Counted from the first letter of the stretch, positions 23,965 to 33,015 are shown. The stretch: DNA of 48,656 nt from Candidatus Diapherotrites archaeon LH_S9 (GCA_023659865.1 JAGXON010000006.1:1-48656); one strand, 5' to 3'. The notes: generated from the sequence alone by a model not told the origin. Numbers and translations are program-made.

Positions 23965-24531
23965 TCAAACTTTTGTAAATATTCCTTCTAAACAGTATAG
24001 AGATAACTTGCCTTTTTCAGGACACTTCTCATCTAGGTCACAATCTTTACAAAGCTCTTCCAATCTTTCTTCCGGCAAATCTAGTGTTCCTCTTTCCTTG
24101 TGCTTCTTGTACAGCAATTTAAGATACTTCCCATCTGCGATCCTAGGTGTACCGTAGTAAGCAGCTCTCATACCTCCTTTATCGGTCATCCATTCATACA
24201 ATCGTTTACTTCCTTTGGAAGAGTTACAGCTCTGACATGCCCAAACACAATTTTCCTCTTTGTCTTTTCCTCCTCTAGACGTAGGTAACAGATGATCCTG
24301 TGTTAAGTTCTCTTCTTTTTTTCCGCAGTAAATGCATTCGTTCATCTTTTCTCGTTCTTTAACGTACTCTCGGATTGAGCTTGACCAAGTAATTTCACCG
24401 CTCTGCAATTTTTTGAAACGGTCCATCACAAACCCATAACTTGTTTTACCTACATCTGCTGAATCTGCGATTATTTTTGCATACTGCCAGTAGATCAGAT
24501 CCTTTATGGTTTTTACAGCACTTGGAGGCAT
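23965..24531 (-). CDS. HNH endonuclease
   Basis: The 188-residue protein has an HNH nuclease core: CIYCG, then QDHLLPTSRGG (catalytic His), then NCVWACQSCN-SSKGS. Two further Cys pairs near the C-terminus (CKDCDLDEKC) may bind metal. An N-terminal helical domain of about 60 residues is unassigned. It ends close to the DUF202 gene (convergent) and lies downstream of a type IIG gene on the same strand with 166 AT-rich bases between. It may be the nuclease half of a restriction system or an independent passenger. Confidence 0.85.
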   Translation of the reverse strand: MPPSAVKTIKDLIYWQYAKIIADSADVGKTSYGFVMDRFKKLQSGEITWSSSIREYVKEREKMNECIYCGKKEENLTQDHLLPTSRGGKDKEENCVWACQSCNSSKGSKRLYEWMTDKGGMRAAYYGTPRIADGKYLKLLYKKHKERGTLDLPEERLEELCKDCDLDEKCPEKGKLSLYCLEGIFTKV

Positions 24532-24697
24532 ATTTATCCCACTACTAAAAATACGGGAAAGAGTTATTTAAAATTTACGTACAACGCCTTATAACTAACT
24601 TTAAAACTATCTTTTTAACTCAAACTTATTTATCTTTACTATACTACAGAATTATCGGATGAACCTGTGAAATCTATTTTTTTGGTTGTGGCTTTGG

Positions 24698-27600
24698 TTA
24701 TGATTGTTTTGAACTTTTTTCAATAGTTTTTATTTCTTCGTCGGTTAAGTCGTATAGTTCGTATACCTTCTGGTCTATCTCGTTATCTGTTTTTTCTATT
24801 TTTTGTTCCAGGTCTTTGGTTTCTTGTTGTAGTTCCTCCCATTCGTTAACTACTTTTCTAACCACCTGGTCTTTATCGTAGTCAGGTATCTCTATCTGCA
24901 ATACTTTTTTTATAAGGTTACCGCTGTAGTTGTTATTGATTTCCTGTAGTTGTTCTTCAGTTAAGTCTTCCAGGTAGTACTTGATATATTGTCTTCTGTA
25001 TTCATCGTTTTCTTCGAATTTAAGCAGTTCGTATTTACCGCTACTGGATTTTTCTGAGTAAAGAGTAATTATATTAGCATTTATGTTTACTGTGAAGTCT
25101 CTTACTTTTCGAGCTCTACCTGAATAGATTTTGTTATTAAATTCTTTATTTTCCAATATATCAACTAATTCAGATCCATCAAAAGAAGTATACTTGTCTA
25201 TATAATTATTGAAAGTAGATTCTTTTAGCTCTGATAACTGTTTATATAACTCGGTGATTTTACTTGCTTTTTTGCCAAAAGAATTTTGCCTCTTCTTGTT
25301 AATTTTAGGAATTGGTAATTTCTCTATAAAGATCGCAAAACCCCTTGAAGCCCCTGAACCCAGTCGAGTAGATATTCTCTTATGATAAAAATTTATGGCT
25401 TTCGAATTCAATAAGGCCAGAAGATATTTATTACCACAGTTTAAGAAAAATGCAGAGGCCAGAACATATTTATTATCATGGTTAGAATACATTTTTTTAT
25501 CGTCATAACAAAAAGTTAATCTTTCAGAAATATCTCTGTATACTATTTTTGGTTGTTCAAAATCTTGGTAGTAATTACAGGGTCGGAGCTCCCACCAATA
25601 ATCCCCCTGGTCATCCCTTTTATAGAGTCCTCTCCCTTTAGTATTTATTTGACCTTGTTCAATTTTATCTCCGATATTTTTTAAGTGTCTGTGGATTGCT
25701 GGATATGTTTTCTTAAAGTACTCTTCTGGTTCAACATTTCCTCTATTTCTATTAGTCCAGCCACCTTCAATCTTAATCAACCACTTGTTTCTAAATTTGT
25801 ATCTATAACGGGAAATATCTTTATTCCTTAAAAGAGGCTTTATAATCTCTGCACCTTGAGGGTTCTTTTTTATAAGCTCATTTCTCTTTTCTTCATCAAC
25901 AACAAACGCCTTATTATAGCCAGTCGTAACACCACGTTCAGCATCAATGTTCCATTCCTTCAAAGGAATTCCTCTATCTTCTATTTTCTCCATAATTTCA
26001 CGTTCCTTCAAAGTTGTGAAAGCCCAGCCATGCTTGTCTAATACCTTTTGAGGCATTCTGTTATTCTTGTTGTATGCGATGTTGTGTTCAGGGTTGGGGT
26101 TTGTTTTTTTAACTACTATGACACAGGGGTCTACCGAAACATCTGGGAAAACTTCTTCTGAAGAGTAATCAACATAGTTCTCAATCTGATTATTCAACAA
26201 ATATTTTCTTAGTTTTTTACCGTATCTTGCTCTTGTAAATTTATTCGAAACAATAAAAGAAAAATACCCTTCAGGCTTCAAAAGCTCAATACCCCGCTCG
26301 AAGAAATATACGTATAAATCTGCTACTCCACTATAAACCTCATAATTCTTTTCCAGGTAAGGTTTCATCCATTTAATCTTTTGCTGCTTAACATAAGGGG
26401 GGTTTCCAATAATTACGTCAAATCCCCCTTCAGCCATTATTTCAGGGAACTCTTCCTCCCACTTAAATGCTTTACCCTCCTCCGCGACTTCCGGATCATC
26501 AATTACGGAATCACCGCATTTAATATTGTCATCAAGATTGGTAAGAGGTTTCTTTTTGTTCGCAGTTTTTAGCCATAAAGATAGTTTAGTTATTTCAACT
26601 GGTTCCTCGTTTACATCCACTCCATACAAGTTGTTAGTTAATATACTCCTTTGTACAGCTTCTGAGGAAGGAATTCTGGTCTGGTATCCCTTGTCACCGT
26701 CCTTACCACCACTTTTAAGCCAATCTTTTCGTTTATTTAGCCATTTGTGCTCTTTCAATAGGTAGTCAAAAGCCTGATTTAAGAAGGCGCCACTGCCACA
26801 GGCGGGATCCAGTATCTTGATTTCTTTAAGCCTTTCCTCGTATTTATCATAGAAGTCAAGGTGTTGGTCAGTGTACTGAGTTTTCCAGGATTCGCTTCCA
26901 GCCTCTTTTATATCAGGTAGATCATGATATCCTAATTCTTCTTTAATATCGCCCAGGTATCCTCCTACCGCATTTTCTACAATATAACTGGTTATATATT
27001 GACGAGTGTAATAGATCCCTTCTTTTTTTCTTCTTGATTTATTCTTATCATACTCGTTTCCTTTGATGTCTGCTTTTAGTTTTCCTATATCCCATATAGA
27101 CCGTTCAAATATATGTCCTAAAATATTTACATCTACATCACTGTCAAAATCATAATCAGATATATCGTATACTACTTCAAAGAAGTCATTTTTGATTTTC
27201 AAGTTATCCATTACTTCATCATATCCAAATAAACCCCCGTTAAAAGTATTAATATCCTTATCAGAGTTACCTTTATCTATACCTCTAAATACTCTTTTAA
27301 TTTCTTGCCATACTTCAGTATCAGTATGTGTAAGAGAGTCTTCAGCCCAGTCTTCAGCCCGTTCTATAGCATTATATAATAAATTATTCGGAAGTAAGCC
27401 TTTATCCTCGCAAAAACAGATGAAAATAATTCTATCCAGAAATTTCTGTGCTTTTTCCAGTAGTACTTCAGAATCAATATCCTCATTATTTTCTTTTAAA
27501 TGTTCAAAAAGCTCAATTCTTGTATTTTTATATGAGTTATAAAATTCATCCGAAATATCTTTTTCTTGTTTATAAGCCGCTTCAGATAACTCTAAAGTTT

Positions 27601-28204
27601 GACTTTTTCCCCTTTTAGAGAGCAGATTATTTTTACAGAGTAAGTAGTGGAACTTTTTAAATTCATTTTCATCCCCTAATTCATCCAGGTGGAAGACTTC
27701 ATAATATTCTTTACTTCTCCCAACTTTGTATAATCTAATTTCGGTAAAATTGGAAACAATATACCACTTACATTTATCTAATTCACTGGTATAGCTAAAA
27801 GCTTGATCTATCGGAGATTTATAGGTAGCGCCTTCTCTGTTTTGATCTTTTTCTAGGGGAACTTGAGGACCTTTAAGCTCAATTACAGCTCGGTGCTCCT
27901 CCTCGACTTCATCATTTTTTCTGTGATAAAAACCTAAAGTGCCGTCAGGAGTTTTAGAACTCATATCTGTAGAACGTTCAATGTCCATAGTCCATTCATC
28001 GGTATGTAGTTTGTTTTCATATCCTAGTATGTCCCCAAATACTGTGTTCAAAAAATCTGATTGCAGTCTTCTTTCGTTTAGTTCCTGAATGCTTCGTGAA
28101 CTTTTCTGCCAGTCTTTTATCTCTTCTCTTTTTTCTTCCATATTCTCGATAGAATAATTTTCTATTCTTTGATCCAACATTTTTTTGTTAAATAAACCAG
28201 GCAT
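24698..28204 (-). CDS. Type IIG-like restriction-modification enzyme (fused nuclease and N6-adenine methyltransferase)
   Basis: At 1168 residues it has an N-terminal PD-(D/E)xK-like nuclease region (TPDGTLGF, then AVIELKGPQ), a helical connector, a methyltransferase with SAM motif ILDPACGSGAF (residue ~460) and catalytic motif IIGNPPYVK (~620), and a C-terminal target-recognition half with TGYNKAF and RYRYKF regions followed by coiled coil. One polypeptide thus methylates adenine and cleaves DNA. Base use is clearly more AT-rich than the surroundings (many ATA, TTA codons), which suggests transfer. Its partner may be the HNH gene downstream. The recognition site cannot be read from the sequence. 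Confidence 0.9.
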   Translation of the reverse strand: MPGLFNKKMLDQRIENYSIENMEEKREEIKDWQKSSRSIQELNERRLQSDFLNTVFGDILGYENKLHTDEWTMDIERSTDMSSKTPDGTLGFYHRKNDEVEEEHRAVIELKGPQVPLEKDQNREGATYKSPIDQAFSYTSELDKCKWYIVSNFTEIRLYKVGRSKEYYEVFHLDELGDENEFKKFHYLLCKNNLLSKRGKSQTLELSEAAYKQEKDISDEFYNSYKNTRIELFEHLKENNEDIDSEVLLEKAQKFLDRIIFICFCEDKGLLPNNLLYNAIERAEDWAEDSLTHTDTEVWQEIKRVFRGIDKGNSDKDINTFNGGLFGYDEVMDNLKIKNDFFEVVYDISDYDFDSDVDVNILGHIFERSIWDIGKLKADIKGNEYDKNKSRRKKEGIYYTRQYITSYIVENAVGGYLGDIKEELGYHDLPDIKEAGSESWKTQYTDQHLDFYDKYEERLKEIKILDPACGSGAFLNQAFDYLLKEHKWLNKRKDWLKSGGKDGDKGYQTRIPSSEAVQRSILTNNLYGVDVNEEPVEITKLSLWLKTANKKKPLTNLDDNIKCGDSVIDDPEVAEEGKAFKWEEEFPEIMAEGGFDVIIGNPPYVKQQKIKWMKPYLEKNYEVYSGVADLYVYFFERGIELLKPEGYFSFIVSNKFTRARYGKKLRKYLLNNQIENYVDYSSEEVFPDVSVDPCVIVVKKTNPNPEHNIAYNKNNRMPQKVLDKHGWAFTTLKEREIMEKIEDRGIPLKEWNIDAERGVTTGYNKAFVVDEEKRNELIKKNPQGAEIIKPLLRNKDISRYRYKFRNKWLIKIEGGWTNRNRGNVEPEEYFKKTYPAIHRHLKNIGDKIEQGQINTKGRGLYKRDDQGDYWWELRPCNYYQDFEQPKIVYRDISERLTFCYDDKKMYSNHDNKYVLASAFFLNCGNKYLLALLNSKAINFYHKRISTRLGSGASRGFAIFIEKLPIPKINKKRQNSFGKKASKITELYKQLSELKESTFNNYIDKYTSFDGSELVDILENKEFNNKIYSGRARKVRDFTVNINANIITLYSEKSSSGKYELLKFEENDEYRRQYIKYYLEDLTEEQLQEINNNYSGNLIKKVLQIEIPDYDKDQVVRKVVNEWEELQQETKDLEQKIEKTDNEIDQKVYELYDLTDEEIKTIEKSSKQS

Positions 28205-28289
28205 TGTTTTACTCCCTATTAATTTGTCTTCCTATTAACTTGTTAATTTTATGAAACACTTTTTTTATAAAGTTCCTGAAAACCTTTGA

Positions 28290-28913
28290 TCAAGGCTCCA
28301 CAAACGGCACGAACCTGCAAGGGCAACCTAAATCCTTTTCTTCAAAGCCGTCAGAAGTTCTTTCAATCAAAGTAAGCATCTGAACTCCTCTACCAACCGG
28401 AATAACCATTTTCCCTCCTTCTCCCACCTGTTCCTTTAAAGGAAGAGGAACTTCTCTTGCTCCGCAAGCCACAAGAATCCTGTTAAAAGGAGCTGCAGCC
28501 CTGTAACCGAAGTAACCGTTTCCGTGATGTACTTCAACGTTCTCGTACTTGCTTAAAGCATCCGAAGCTTTTTTTACCAGTTCTTCAACGAGTTCGATCG
28601 TGTGAACCTGACCGTTAGAGCCAACAAGTTCTGCGAGAACAGCTGCCTGGTAGCCGGACCCTGCTCCAATCTCAAGCACATTATCGCCTTCCTGGACTTC
28701 CAGGGCTTCAGTCATGATAGCAACCATGTGAGGAGCGGAAATCGTTTGGTTTCCTCCTATCGGAAGCGGTTTATCCATGTAAGCAGATTTCCCGTATCTT
28801 TCTGGAATGAATTCTTTTCTATCCACTTTTTTCATTGCCTTCTCTAGCTTACTGTCTGTCAAGACCTCTTTGTTTTTCAAGTAGTTCACGAGTTCCTCGT
28901 TCGATTCAAGCAT
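28290..28913 (-). CDS. pcm: Protein-L-isoaspartate O-methyltransferase
   Basis: Repairs isoaspartyl residues in ageing proteins using SAM. The 200-odd residue protein has the family motifs ERYGKSAYMDKPLPIGGNQT, the TISAPHMVA active-site segment, and the SAM loop VLEIGAGSGYQAA. ATG 28913 is preferred because GAGGT precedes it by about 6 nt; TTG 28919 is in frame. It overlaps the HD gene and closes the trm56-tfe-HD-pcm operon. Confidence 0.95.
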   Translation of the reverse strand: MLESNEELVNYLKNKEVLTDSKLEKAMKKVDRKEFIPERYGKSAYMDKPLPIGGNQTISAPHMVAIMTEALEVQEGDNVLEIGAGSGYQAAVLAELVGSNGQVHTIELVEELVKKASDALSKYENVEVHHGNGYFGYRAAAPFNRILVACGAREVPLPLKEQVGEGGKMVIPVGRGVQMLTLIERTSDGFEEKDLGCPCRFVPFVEP

Positions 28914-29382
28914 CTTCAACCTCTTTCTTCAAATCCTGCATTCTTTTCCTAGCTTTTTCAGGCAACTCAGAGCCTCTGGATTTCTGTTTCAAGCCAACTA
29001 CTTTAGTTCCCTTGGTTTCGTTGTCTGCGTGAGCGATTATTTTTTCTTCAAGTGTTTCAGGGATAAAGTTTTTTTCCGGGAGACCGTTCTCTACTGCTTC
29101 TTCCTTGGTCAAGCCTGCCCCGATATGGGTTTCGCAAACCCTAGCTATTTTTTCTTCTCCTAGTGAACGCATTAATTCTGCTCCAGCCACTCCGTGACGT
29201 ACGCTGTGCGTAACGGTTCTGCCGATATCGTGAAGTAAGCCTGCAACTTCAACGAATTCACTGTCTGCGTCTTTCTCTTCCGCTATCTTTTTAGCGTGTT
29301 CAGAAACAGTTTTACAGTGTTCTAACAGTCTCTTTGGTGCTCTACATTCTTTGAGAAGTTCCAGAGCTTCTTTCCGGTTCAA
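28906..29382 (-). CDS. HD-domain phosphohydrolase
   Basis: The 158-residue protein belongs to the small archaeal HD family (TIGR00295-like): CKTVSEHAKKIAEE supplies the first His, LLHDIGR the HD doublet, and a later HADN the final Asp. Substrate is not known; nucleotide or tRNA 2',3'-cyclic ends are common targets of HD enzymes. Start is TTG with GGAGTGAT upstream, coupled to the tfe stop. Confidence 0.85.
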   Translation of the reverse strand: MNRKEALELLKECRAPKRLLEHCKTVSEHAKKIAEEKDADSEFVEVAGLLHDIGRTVTHSVRHGVAGAELMRSLGEEKIARVCETHIGAGLTKEEAVENGLPEKNFIPETLEEKIIAHADNETKGTKVVGLKQKSRGSELPEKARKRMQDLKKEVEDA

Positions 29383-29389
29383 GAAATCA

Positions 29390-29899
29390 TCACTCCATCT
29401 CGGAAACCATTTCTTTGATGTCGTCTATCCTTTTTTTCAGTTCCTCTTTTCTTTCATCGCTGTCGACATTGTTCAGTTCCGAGCTGCATTTCGGGCATCT
29501 GAAATCGTACTCAACCGCTAGCTCGAACGGAAGTCTCTCACAGCCTTTTTTACATTCAAAGAAAACGTATTTTTCCTCGTCCTCCAGCTCAGTTTCCAGC
29601 CCTTCCAGCTTTTCCTCCCAGTTCTCTTTAATAAGCTTTCTAAGCTTGCCTTCCTCGATAAACCATGTATAAGTACACCAATTGGTGTCGTCTGCTTTTT
29701 CTTTTGTGTAGGAGACCACACCTTTGTAATGAAGCTGGTTAAGCAAGGCTCTTATCTCGGAAACGTCTATGCCTAGCTCATCAGAAATATCTTTGTCTAT
29801 TACTCCACCTTCACATCCTTTTGCGACCTTGAAGGCCTTCTCTCCTAGAATATCGCTTAAGAATTCCTGGATTCGATTGTCCTCTAGATCAATAGGCAT
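29390..29899 (-). CDS. tfe: Transcription factor E, alpha subunit
   Basis: Archaeal TFIIE-alpha homologue that helps open the promoter with TBP, TFB and RNA polymerase. It has the N-terminal winged helix (ISDELGIDVSEIRALLNQLH, then GVVSYTKEK) and the C-terminal zinc ribbon (FFECKKGCERLPF, then FRCPKCSSEL). Length 169 is typical. A short leader follows an AT-rich promoter region shared with trm56 upstream on the same strand. Confidence 0.95.
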   Translation of the reverse strand: MPIDLEDNRIQEFLSDILGEKAFKVAKGCEGGVIDKDISDELGIDVSEIRALLNQLHYKGVVSYTKEKADDTNWCTYTWFIEEGKLRKLIKENWEEKLEGLETELEDEEKYVFFECKKGCERLPFELAVEYDFRCPKCSSELNNVDSDERKEELKKRIDDIKEMVSEME

Positions 29900-29923
29900 A
29901 GTTAAATTGGAAATAAAGTATTA

Positions 29924-30439
29924 TTAATTAGTGAGGGACTCCACATCCTTTGACCTAGCGCTTGGATTGATCTTTCTTTCAGCTCCTTCAAAATCCTTGT
30001 AAAGCCCTTCAGGTCCAAAAAACTCGTAAAGAAAAACTCCTAAAGCAGAAACCTCGCTATGAGGCTGATTACCAACGCTTAAATTGAAATCGCTTTCGTC
30101 AAAAACCTGGGACGGTACTTTCTTTCCACCAACAACAACCAAAAGATCTTCAGACAGCTCGGGCACCTTTTTCTGAAAATCCTCTCCATACATCGACAGA
30201 TGCACTATCTGGCCGTCAAATTCCTTGAAAACCTTTTTCCAGGATTCAGAGTGCTTTAACTGGAATCTTCCTCCCCAAGAATCAACTACTTTTTCAACAG
30301 ATTCCTTAAATCCCTTGTCCTGCACTCCAGTGTAAATTAGTTCTTCAGCTCCAAAAGCCCTTGCAACAAGAGCCAGATGAGTACTAATTCTTTTATCTCG
30401 AACAGGCCTATGACCTAACCTTAAAACCTTTACAACCAT
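29924..30439 (-). CDS. trm56: tRNA (cytidine-56-2'-O)-methyltransferase aTrm56
   Basis: Methylates the ribose of C56 in the T-loop of archaeal tRNAs. The 171-residue SPOUT protein begins VVKVLRLGHRPVRDKRISTH, the family signature, and carries the knot region VVVGGKKVPSQVFDESDFNLSVGNQPHSEVSA in outline. The ATG lies about 12 nt after ATTTATATAC, a TATA that may serve either this gene or the divergent tRNA-Lys gene 41 bp away. Confidence 0.95.
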   Translation of the reverse strand: MVVKVLRLGHRPVRDKRISTHLALVARAFGAEELIYTGVQDKGFKESVEKVVDSWGGRFQLKHSESWKKVFKEFDGQIVHLSMYGEDFQKKVPELSEDLLVVVGGKKVPSQVFDESDFNLSVGNQPHSEVSALGVFLYEFFGPEGLYKDFEGAERKINPSARSKDVESLTN

Positions 30440-30480
30440 ACAACATTTATATACAGAGACAGAGAATAAAAAACCTTAAT

Positions 30481-30570
30481 GGGCCCGTAGCTCAGCCTGG
30501 CTAGAGCACGAGGCTTTTAACTCTAAAGGAAGAAACCTCGGAGTCGCGGGTTCAAATCCCGTCGGGCTCA
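30481..30570 (+). tRNA. tRNA-Lys(TTT) with a short intron
   Basis: Acceptor GGGCCCG/CGGGCTC (one G-T pair), T-arm GCGGG-TTCAAAT-CCCGT, anticodon loop CTTTTAA (anticodon TTT) interrupted at 37/38 by about 15 nt (ACTCTAAAGGAAGAA). The anticodon can pair with AAAG inside the intron, as in bulge-helix-bulge precursors. No CCA encoded. Confidence 0.92.
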
Positions 30571-30579
30571 CTAAAAAAA

Positions 30580-30669
30580 GCGCCAGTAGTCTAGTGGTAG
30601 GACCCAAGCTTGCCAATACCTAAAAAAAGTAAATAGCTTGAGGCCCGGGTTCAAATCCCGGCTGGCGCA
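30580..30669 (+). tRNA. tRNA-Gly(GCC) with a short intron
   Basis: Acceptor GCGCCAG/CTGGCGC, anticodon stem CAAGC/GCTTG, loop TTGCCAA (anticodon GCC), T-arm CCGGG-TTCAAAT-CCCGG. About 19 nt are inserted near position 37/38. Pairing of the intron with the anticodon is weak, so the exact boundaries are less certain than in the Lys genes. Confidence 0.9.
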
Positions 30670-30684
30670 CTTGGTGCCAAAAAA

Positions 30685-32295
30685 ATGCGTTTAAAGATCT
30701 TTATCACTTTAATTCTTGTCCTCGCGTCAGCAAGCGTTTGCCAAGCCAACAACATTTATTCAACAGGAGAAACCAGGATCACTCTCCAGATGAAGGGAGA
30801 AACAGAAAATTCGATGAAGCTTTATACTCCTCAAGAAACAAGAAGACAGACCCTAATAAACTCAACCATAGAAAAATACGATGAAGACGAGTACGGAAAC
30901 AAATACACCTCAGTAAACAAAGATTACGATGAAAGGTTCTGGATCAGAGTGAATGGCGGAAAACCCTTTATAACAAAAAACAATTTCTTCCCGGTCACGG
31001 ACATAACCAAACAAGAGCACCTGCAGAGCACTGAGTACTCCATGATAACCAAAGAAATACGAAATAAAGCTGGAGAGATAACAAAAAACTCTGAAACAGA
31101 ACTCGAGGCCGTTAGAGACCTAACACTCTGGGCGAACAACAGGATAACTTATAATTCAAAGTACAGCAGTGCGGTTCTTTCAAGTTCAGAGATCCTGCAA
31201 ACTCGTTCAGGAGTTTGCGATGAGTACACTAATCTGTATGTTGCTCTAGCAAGAAGCGTTAATCTTCCTTCCAGAGTAGTGAGCGGGATAGCGTTCACTG
31301 GATCAGAGTGGGTGAAGCACGCTTGGGCTGAAACCTATGTTGGAAACAAATGGGTTCCAGTAGATCCAACGTTCGGTGAAGTAGGCCAGATAAATGCAAT
31401 GCACATCAAGCTGTATTCAGCCCCTAGCTACATTCGCTATATCCCTCAGGACACGAAAACTTCTGAAAAAGTTCTCCAAATAGAGAAAAAAGAATATGAA
31501 ATAAGTCTGGAAAAAAAACATTCTTTAAGCAGCACAGAACTAGCTCCTAAACAGCCTTTCCAGCTCAAAATGAATTTAACCAACAAAGAAAACACGATAC
31601 TGACTCCTACCTACTTCGTTCAAACCACAGAAGGTATAAAAGTGATGAACCCAAGAAAGATAGTCTTGATCAATCCAGGAAAGACGAAAGAAGTTGTGTG
31701 GGATATGATAGCGCCTTACGGGGAAAGAGAAAAGTATTATCTTAACTTGAAAGGGCCAAAAACAGACGAACTCATAAAATTAAATGTTAACCAGGAGCTA
31801 AGCGCTGAAGAACACTCTTTGCTCGAGATAAAAGATGTTTTCACTCACAAGACAGACGGAGGAGTTCAAATAGAAAGCACGATACAAAACAAAGGGAACA
31901 AAGACCTCGAGAGCGTGGAACTCGTGCTCGAAGCCAGTGAACTAGGAGAAATACATCGAAGCCTTTCAATACCTTACGGAGAAACAAGAGAAGTGAACTT
32001 CTTCTTCCCGAAAGCCGTTGGAGAACACAACTTTGAACTGAAGGCAATAACTGGAAACAGAACAACAAGTTACTTCGGGACCATTTCAGTAGAATTCAGG
32101 GAACAAGAAAAAGAAAATTTATTAATCAGCACGATAAAATACCTAAAGCAGAATACAGCAACAATATTCGCAGCAATCACCATCCTCCTGATAATCGGAA
32201 TCATCACCCTCATACTCCACCCGTACAAAGAAGGACCGAAAATCCCGTTCGAAGAAAAAGAGGAATGGGAAAAACTCATGAACATCAAAAAATAA
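30685..32295 (+). CDS. Transglutaminase-like exported membrane protein
   Basis: It has 536 residues: signal peptide (LKIFITLILVLASASVCQA), an N-terminal region of about 120 residues, a transglutaminase-like core with the Cys-His-Asp triad (SGVCDEYTNLYVALAR; HAWAETYVG; VPVDPTFGEV), two or three Ig-like modules, one transmembrane helix (ATIFAAITILLIIGIITLIL) and a short cytoplasmic tail. It is probably a cell-surface peptidase or protein-crosslinking enzyme. GGTG lies 9 nt before the ATG, just after tRNA-Gly(GCC). Its TAA stop touches the first base of tRNA-Gly(TCC) with no spacer. Confidence 0.85.
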   Translation: MRLKIFITLILVLASASVCQANNIYSTGETRITLQMKGETENSMKLYTPQETRRQTLINSTIEKYDEDEYGNKYTSVNKDYDERFWIRVNGGKPFITKNNFFPVTDITKQEHLQSTEYSMITKEIRNKAGEITKNSETELEAVRDLTLWANNRITYNSKYSSAVLSSSEILQTRSGVCDEYTNLYVALARSVNLPSRVVSGIAFTGSEWVKHAWAETYVGNKWVPVDPTFGEVGQINAMHIKLYSAPSYIRYIPQDTKTSEKVLQIEKKEYEISLEKKHSLSSTELAPKQPFQLKMNLTNKENTILTPTYFVQTTEGIKVMNPRKIVLINPGKTKEVVWDMIAPYGEREKYYLNLKGPKTDELIKLNVNQELSAEEHSLLEIKDVFTHKTDGGVQIESTIQNKGNKDLESVELVLEASELGEIHRSLSIPYGETREVNFFFPKAVGEHNFELKAITGNRTTSYFGTISVEFREQEKENLLISTIKYLKQNTATIFAAITILLIIGIITLILHPYKEGPKIPFEEKEEWEKLMNIKK

Positions 32296-32368
32296 GCGAC
32301 CGTGGTCTAGTTTGGTATGACCTTGGCCTTCCAAGCCACTAACCCGGGTTCAAATCCCGGCGGTCGCA
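32296..32368 (+). tRNA. tRNA-Gly(TCC)
   Basis: Intron-less: acceptor GCGACCG/CGGTCGC, anticodon loop CTTCCAA (anticodon TCC), T-arm CCGGG-TTCAAAT-CCCGG. The anticodon stem has one mismatch at 27-43 (T-C). It begins immediately after the stop codon of the transglutaminase-like gene. Confidence 0.9.
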
Positions 32369-32379
32369 TTCAAAGGTAA

Positions 32380-32453
32380 GGGCAGGTAGCTCAGCTTGGG
32401 AGAGCGCCAGGTTGAAGACCTGGGTGTCGAGGGTCCAAATCCCTCCCTGCCCA
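32380..32453 (+). tRNA. tRNA-Phe(GAA) with C at position 55
   Basis: Acceptor GGGCAGG/CCTGCCC, anticodon arm CCAGG-TTGAAGA-CCTGG (anticodon GAA), no intron. The T-loop reads TCCAAAT where TTCAAAT is nearly universal, so base 55 is C instead of the T that becomes pseudouridine. Confidence 0.93.
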
Positions 32454-32471
32454 CTCCACATTCTCGTGCTC

Positions 32472-32563
32472 GGGCCCGTAGCTCAGCCTGGCTAGAGCAC
32501 TAGGCTCTTAAGAAACGTTTCAGAGGAACCTAGTAGTCGCGGGTTCGAATCCCGTCGGGCCCA
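32472..32563 (+). tRNA. tRNA-Lys(CTT) with a short intron
   Basis: Acceptor GGGCCCG/CGGGCCC, anticodon stem CTAGG/CCTAG, loop CTCTTAA (anticodon CTT), T-arm GCGGG-TTCGAAT-CCCGT. A 17-nt intron at 37/38 holds a GAAAC-GTTTC palindrome and an AGAG that pairs with CTCT of the anticodon loop, a good bulge-helix-bulge. It lies 18 nt before the gene pair ending in lysS. Confidence 0.93.
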
Positions 32564-32581
32564 CTAAAGAACGTGACTAAA

Positions 32582-33013
32582 ATGGGTTTACCTGAAAGCG
32601 TTTTCCGAAAAAAAGAAAGCAGGAAAGAAAACAAAGAAAAGAAATGGAATAGACTAAAATCTGAAAGAAAAGACATCCACTTGATATTGTCAGAGAGCTA
32701 TCCAGAGCTGCACACGGATGGAATGGTTTCAGCGCTTCATCCAATATATCGAGCACTGGTCAAGAAAGTAAAGGCAGAGAAAGAAAACGTAGACAAGGGT
32801 GAAGCAGAGCCGATAGCGCAGGAAGCACTTGAAGAAAATTACGTGAACAAGCTCAAAGGATACGACCTGGACTTAAAGTTCCTTCAGAACAAGAACAAGA
32901 AAGAGGTTAAGAACTTCGTCAAGAAGAACTTGTTTGAAGAAGAAGAAAAGCAAGAAAGGTACGAAAAAGCCTTTAATTGGATGGAAGAAGAGTACAATGA
33001 CCTGAGGCTTTAA
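32582..33013 (+). CDS. Charged helical protein of unknown function, upstream of lysS
   Basis: About 143 residues starting MGLPESVFRKKESRKEN. It is rich in Lys and Glu, mostly helix, with HLILSESYPELHTDGMVSAL as its most distinctive stretch. No known motif. ATG 32582 is preferred over GTG 32573 because GTGAC then sits at ribosome-site distance. It ends 2 nt before lysS, so it is co-translated and may relate to tRNA or synthetase function, but that is only positional inference. Confidence 0.65.
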   Translation: MGLPESVFRKKESRKENKEKKWNRLKSERKDIHLILSESYPELHTDGMVSALHPIYRALVKKVKAEKENVDKGEAEPIAQEALEENYVNKLKGYDLDLKFLQNKNKKEVKNFVKKNLFEEEEKQERYEKAFNWMEEEYNDLRL

Positions 33014-33015
33014 CA

